A program made the translations under genes and the position numbers. A stretch of 64,000 bases of DNA from assembly GCA_944322815.1 (NCBI GenBank), contig CALUQB010000002.1:62001-126000 (forward strand), given 5' to 3'. The DNA comes from an uncultured Bacteroidales bacterium (GTDB lineage Bacteria > Bacteroidota > Bacteroidia > Bacteroidales > UBA932). Below are positions 62,032 to 64,000 of the stretch, in pieces; position 1 is the first letter of the stretch, and every line of letters starts with the position of its first letter. Below the pieces are notes generated by a model. That model did not search any database, was not told the origin of the DNA, and saw only the letters and a list, made by a program, of their open reading frames with translations.

Positions 62032-63342
62032 TCACGCTAAAGATACTATTTCCGCCCTGAGATCATACTCATCAGCCTCTGTGATTCTCACAGTGATGAA
62101 TCTGCCGCACAAGGCAGCAGGATCTTCAGGCAGACCGCTTTCTACAAAAATCTCACCATCCACTTCCGGGCTCTCGAACTCGCTGCGGCAGACCAGCATA
62201 CCGTCCGAATAGCTGTCCACTATCACCTTCACTTCGCTGCCTATCCTGGATCTGTTATACTCCAGGGAAATGGCGCTCTGGAGTGACATGAGTTCATCCA
62301 GCCGTTTCTGTTTGGTCTTAGGACTCACGGAATCACGGAAATTAGCGGCACCGAAGGTTCCCTCTTCTTCAGAATATCTGAAAGCGCCGAGCCTTTCGAA
62401 CCTGGCCTCTTTCACGAAATCCATAAGCTCCCTGAACTCTTTCGGACCCTCACCGGGATGACCGACTATCATCGTTGTCCTGAGTACCACCCCGGGCACC
62501 TTCTCGCGCATTTTTCGGATCAAAGCCCTGGTCCATGCACCATCCACATTTCTGTGCATATTGGAAAGCACCTTGTCAGCTATATGCTGCAAAGGTATGT
62601 CCATGTAACGGCAGACCTTGGGATTGTGTGCCATCTGGTCCAGGACGTCATCCGGAAAGTCGGCAGGATAAGAATAATGGATCCTGATCCATTCTATTCC
62701 GTCCACTTCGGACAGTCTCTGCAGAAGTTCTGCGAGAGCTCTTCTATGATACAGGTCGAGACCATAATATGTAGTATCCTGGGCTATGACTATCAGTTCC
62801 CGGACACCTCTCATCGCCAGAATCCCGGCCTCCTCTACCAGATCTTCCATCGGCACGGACTTGTGCCTGCCCCTGATAAAGGGTATCGCACAATACGAGC
62901 AACGCCTGTCGCATCCTTCCGAAATTTTCAGGAAAGCATAATGCGGCGGCGTAGTCAGATAGCGGTCTGCTGTCAGGACAGGAGCTGACTCTATGCCGAA
63001 ATACTCGAGAAGAGGTCCGAAATCGACAGCTCCGAACCAGGCATCCACTTCAGGTATCAGACCGGGAAGCTCTTCGGAGTATCTCTGTGAAAGACAGCCG
63101 AAAACCACGATTTTTCCTGTCTCTCCCCTTTTCTTGCTCTCTGCCGCTTCCAGAATAGCAGCTATGGATTCTTCCTTGGCATCGCCTATGAAGCCGCAGG
63201 TATTGATCAGCAATATGTCACACTTCCCGGTATTTTCTTCCGGCAGTATGTCATACTTGCCTTCCAGCCGGGCTAATATGTGCTCCGTGTCGACCCTGTT
63301 CTTGGAACAGCCGAGAGTCAGAGTCCGTAGCGAAAGAGACAT
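62032..63342 (-). CDS. rimO: Ribosomal protein uS12 methylthiotransferase
   Basis: 436 residues. MTTase N-terminal domain with 'LGCSKNRVDTE' and a second and third cysteine ('INTCGFIG', 'VFGCLSQRY'), radical-SAM domain with 'GCDRRCSYCAIPFIRG' (CxxxCxxC), and a C-terminal TRAM domain. Methylthiolates Asp88/89 of S12. It follows the DUF5606 gene after three bases. Confidence 0.96.
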   Translation of the reverse strand: MSLSLRTLTLGCSKNRVDTEHILARLEGKYDILPEENTGKCDILLINTCGFIGDAKEESIAAILEAAESKKRGETGKIVVFGCLSQRYSEELPGLIPEVDAWFGAVDFGPLLEYFGIESAPVLTADRYLTTPPHYAFLKISEGCDRRCSYCAIPFIRGRHKSVPMEDLVEEAGILAMRGVRELIVIAQDTTYYGLDLYHRRALAELLQRLSEVDGIEWIRIHYSYPADFPDDVLDQMAHNPKVCRYMDIPLQHIADKVLSNMHRNVDGAWTRALIRKMREKVPGVVLRTTMIVGHPGEGPKEFRELMDFVKEARFERLGAFRYSEEEGTFGAANFRDSVSPKTKQKRLDELMSLQSAISLEYNRSRIGSEVKVIVDSYSDGMLVCRSEFESPEVDGEIFVESGLPEDPAALCGRFITVRITEADEYDLRAEIVSLA

Positions 63343-63345
63343 GGC

Positions 63346-63768
63346 CTATTCCTTGTCTTCTTCCGGCTGGCCGGGCTCTTCAAAATCCAGAGAAGCGTGT
63401 TCCTTCAGGATATTGTACCATGTCACGACCTTCTTCATATGCGATACATGGAACCTGTCCCTGTCATAATCAGGCAGGGCTTTCGCGAAAAACGACTTGA
63501 GTTCCTGATCGGCAGACTTGGCGGAAGGAGCATTTTCGTCACCGAGAACATCTTTCATCTTTTTGAACACGTCGCGCAGGCGCACTTCCTCTTCGTCCGT
63601 ATATATGGAAATGTCCTCGAGGGTGGTCACCTTGCTGTTCATTCCGAAGCAGTTTCTCTTCTTGTCTGCAAGAGACTCCACGATCACGCCGTTTCTGGCC
63701 TGTGAAAGATAATTGTACAATCCGCTCTGACCAGAGATAGTCAGTATCTTACTGAGATCTGTTTTCAT
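63346..63768 (-). CDS. DUF5606 protein
   Basis: 140 residues from ATG at 63768; a longer frame begins at TTG. 'KTDLSKILTISGQSGLYNYLSQARNGVIVESLAD' is the conserved N-terminus, then 'LEDISIYTDEEEVRLRDVFKKM', and an acidic tail. Conserved in Bacteroidota, function unknown; the compact position between coaE and rimO suggests an essential context. Confidence 0.82.
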   Translation of the reverse strand: MKTDLSKILTISGQSGLYNYLSQARNGVIVESLADKKRNCFGMNSKVTTLEDISIYTDEEEVRLRDVFKKMKDVLGDENAPSAKSADQELKSFFAKALPDYDRDRFHVSHMKKVVTWYNILKEHASLDFEEPGQPEEDKE

Positions 63769-63773
63769 TTTCC

Positions 63774-64000
63774 TCAAAATTTATCTGTTGTTTTAAATCC
63801 ATTCCGTTTACCGGATTTTCCGGTCAAAATCCTGAACACTCTGTCCACTTCCCGAGACAGAGTGTCAATATTTCCGTCATTCATAATCACAAAGTCAGCC
63901 TCCGGCCTGACAATTCCGGCGGATATGTCGTTCAGATACTTCTGGCTGGACATTCTCTGCATGACCGTCCGGGCATCGGCTCCGTCCCTGGCCATGGTCC
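63774..64000 (-). CDS. coaE: Dephospho-CoA kinase, N-terminus outside window
   Basis: The frame is open to the right edge. The visible C-terminal ~75 residues read 'ARTVMQRMSSQKYLNDISAGIVRPEADFVIMNDGNIDTLSREVDRVFRIL', matching the end of CoaE (RM..Q, then D..I.N.G....L). The P-loop and most of the protein lie beyond base 64000. Catalyses the last step of coenzyme A synthesis. Confidence 0.8.
   Translation of the reverse strand, partial: TMARDGADARTVMQRMSSQKYLNDISAGIVRPEADFVIMNDGNIDTLSREVDRVFRILTGKSGKRNGFKTTDKF

Overview
The window is a stretch of chromosome from a member of the Bacteroidota, most likely order Bacteroidales. The evidence is many TAnnTTTG -7 boxes (several with a TTTG -33 box 19-21 bp upstream), almost no Shine-Dalgarno sequences, a UpxY-type antiterminator at the head of a polysaccharide locus, class III fructose-bisphosphatase, DUF349, DUF5606 and DUF6340 proteins, and the gene order rsfS-ftsH-cdsA. 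No rRNA, CRISPR array, prophage or insertion sequence was seen.

Layout. 1-15774: housekeeping genes (cdsA, ftsH, rsfS, birA), a Wzi-like outer-membrane protein, tRNA-Cys, rlmI, an RNase D-like exonuclease, an unknown lipoprotein, an aspartate-type aminotransferase, a TolC-MacA-MacB efflux operon and a small hydrolase. 15985-36626: a phase-variable surface-polysaccharide locus. A tyrosine recombinase precedes a ~200-bp segment bounded by 20-bp inverted repeats. That segment carries a consensus promoter that here points away from the locus (OFF). Then come upxY, an AraC-type DNA-binding domain protein, an HprK-like kinase, a HAD phosphatase, Wza- and Wzc-type export genes, a Wzx flippase, glycosyltransferases, acyltransferases, a Wzy-like polymerase, a nucleotidyltransferase-fold protein, an initiating sugar-phosphate transferase, an OmpA-like outer-membrane protein and an ABC exporter. 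36641-38621, reverse strand: a PqqD-like protein, a lipoprotein and a small peptide. 38795-40991: gmd and fcl, which make GDP-L-fucose and could feed the locus.

40992-64000 is again mostly housekeeping: a C1 peptidase, pssA, rubrerythrin with a coupled and apparently frameshifted small membrane gene, an MFS transporter, gapA, surE-lpxB, fbp, a YggS-like protein, yidC, a DUF349 protein, trmD, a promoter-to-terminator unit without an ORF (candidate small RNA), a glutaminyl cyclase, pyrG, a steroid 5-alpha-reductase-like protein next to an Old Yellow Enzyme, rnpB, a DUF6340 lipoprotein, rimO, a DUF5606 protein and the end of coaE.

The most interesting points are: the invertible promoter and its recombinase; the HprK-like kinase, NTP_transf_5 protein, ABC exporter and PqqD-like protein, a set that recalls peptide-tailoring clusters, with a 60-residue peptide nearby; the paired 5-alpha-reductase and OYE genes; the candidate small RNA; and a recurring layout in which the stop codon of a gene sits in the loop of the terminator of its convergent neighbour.
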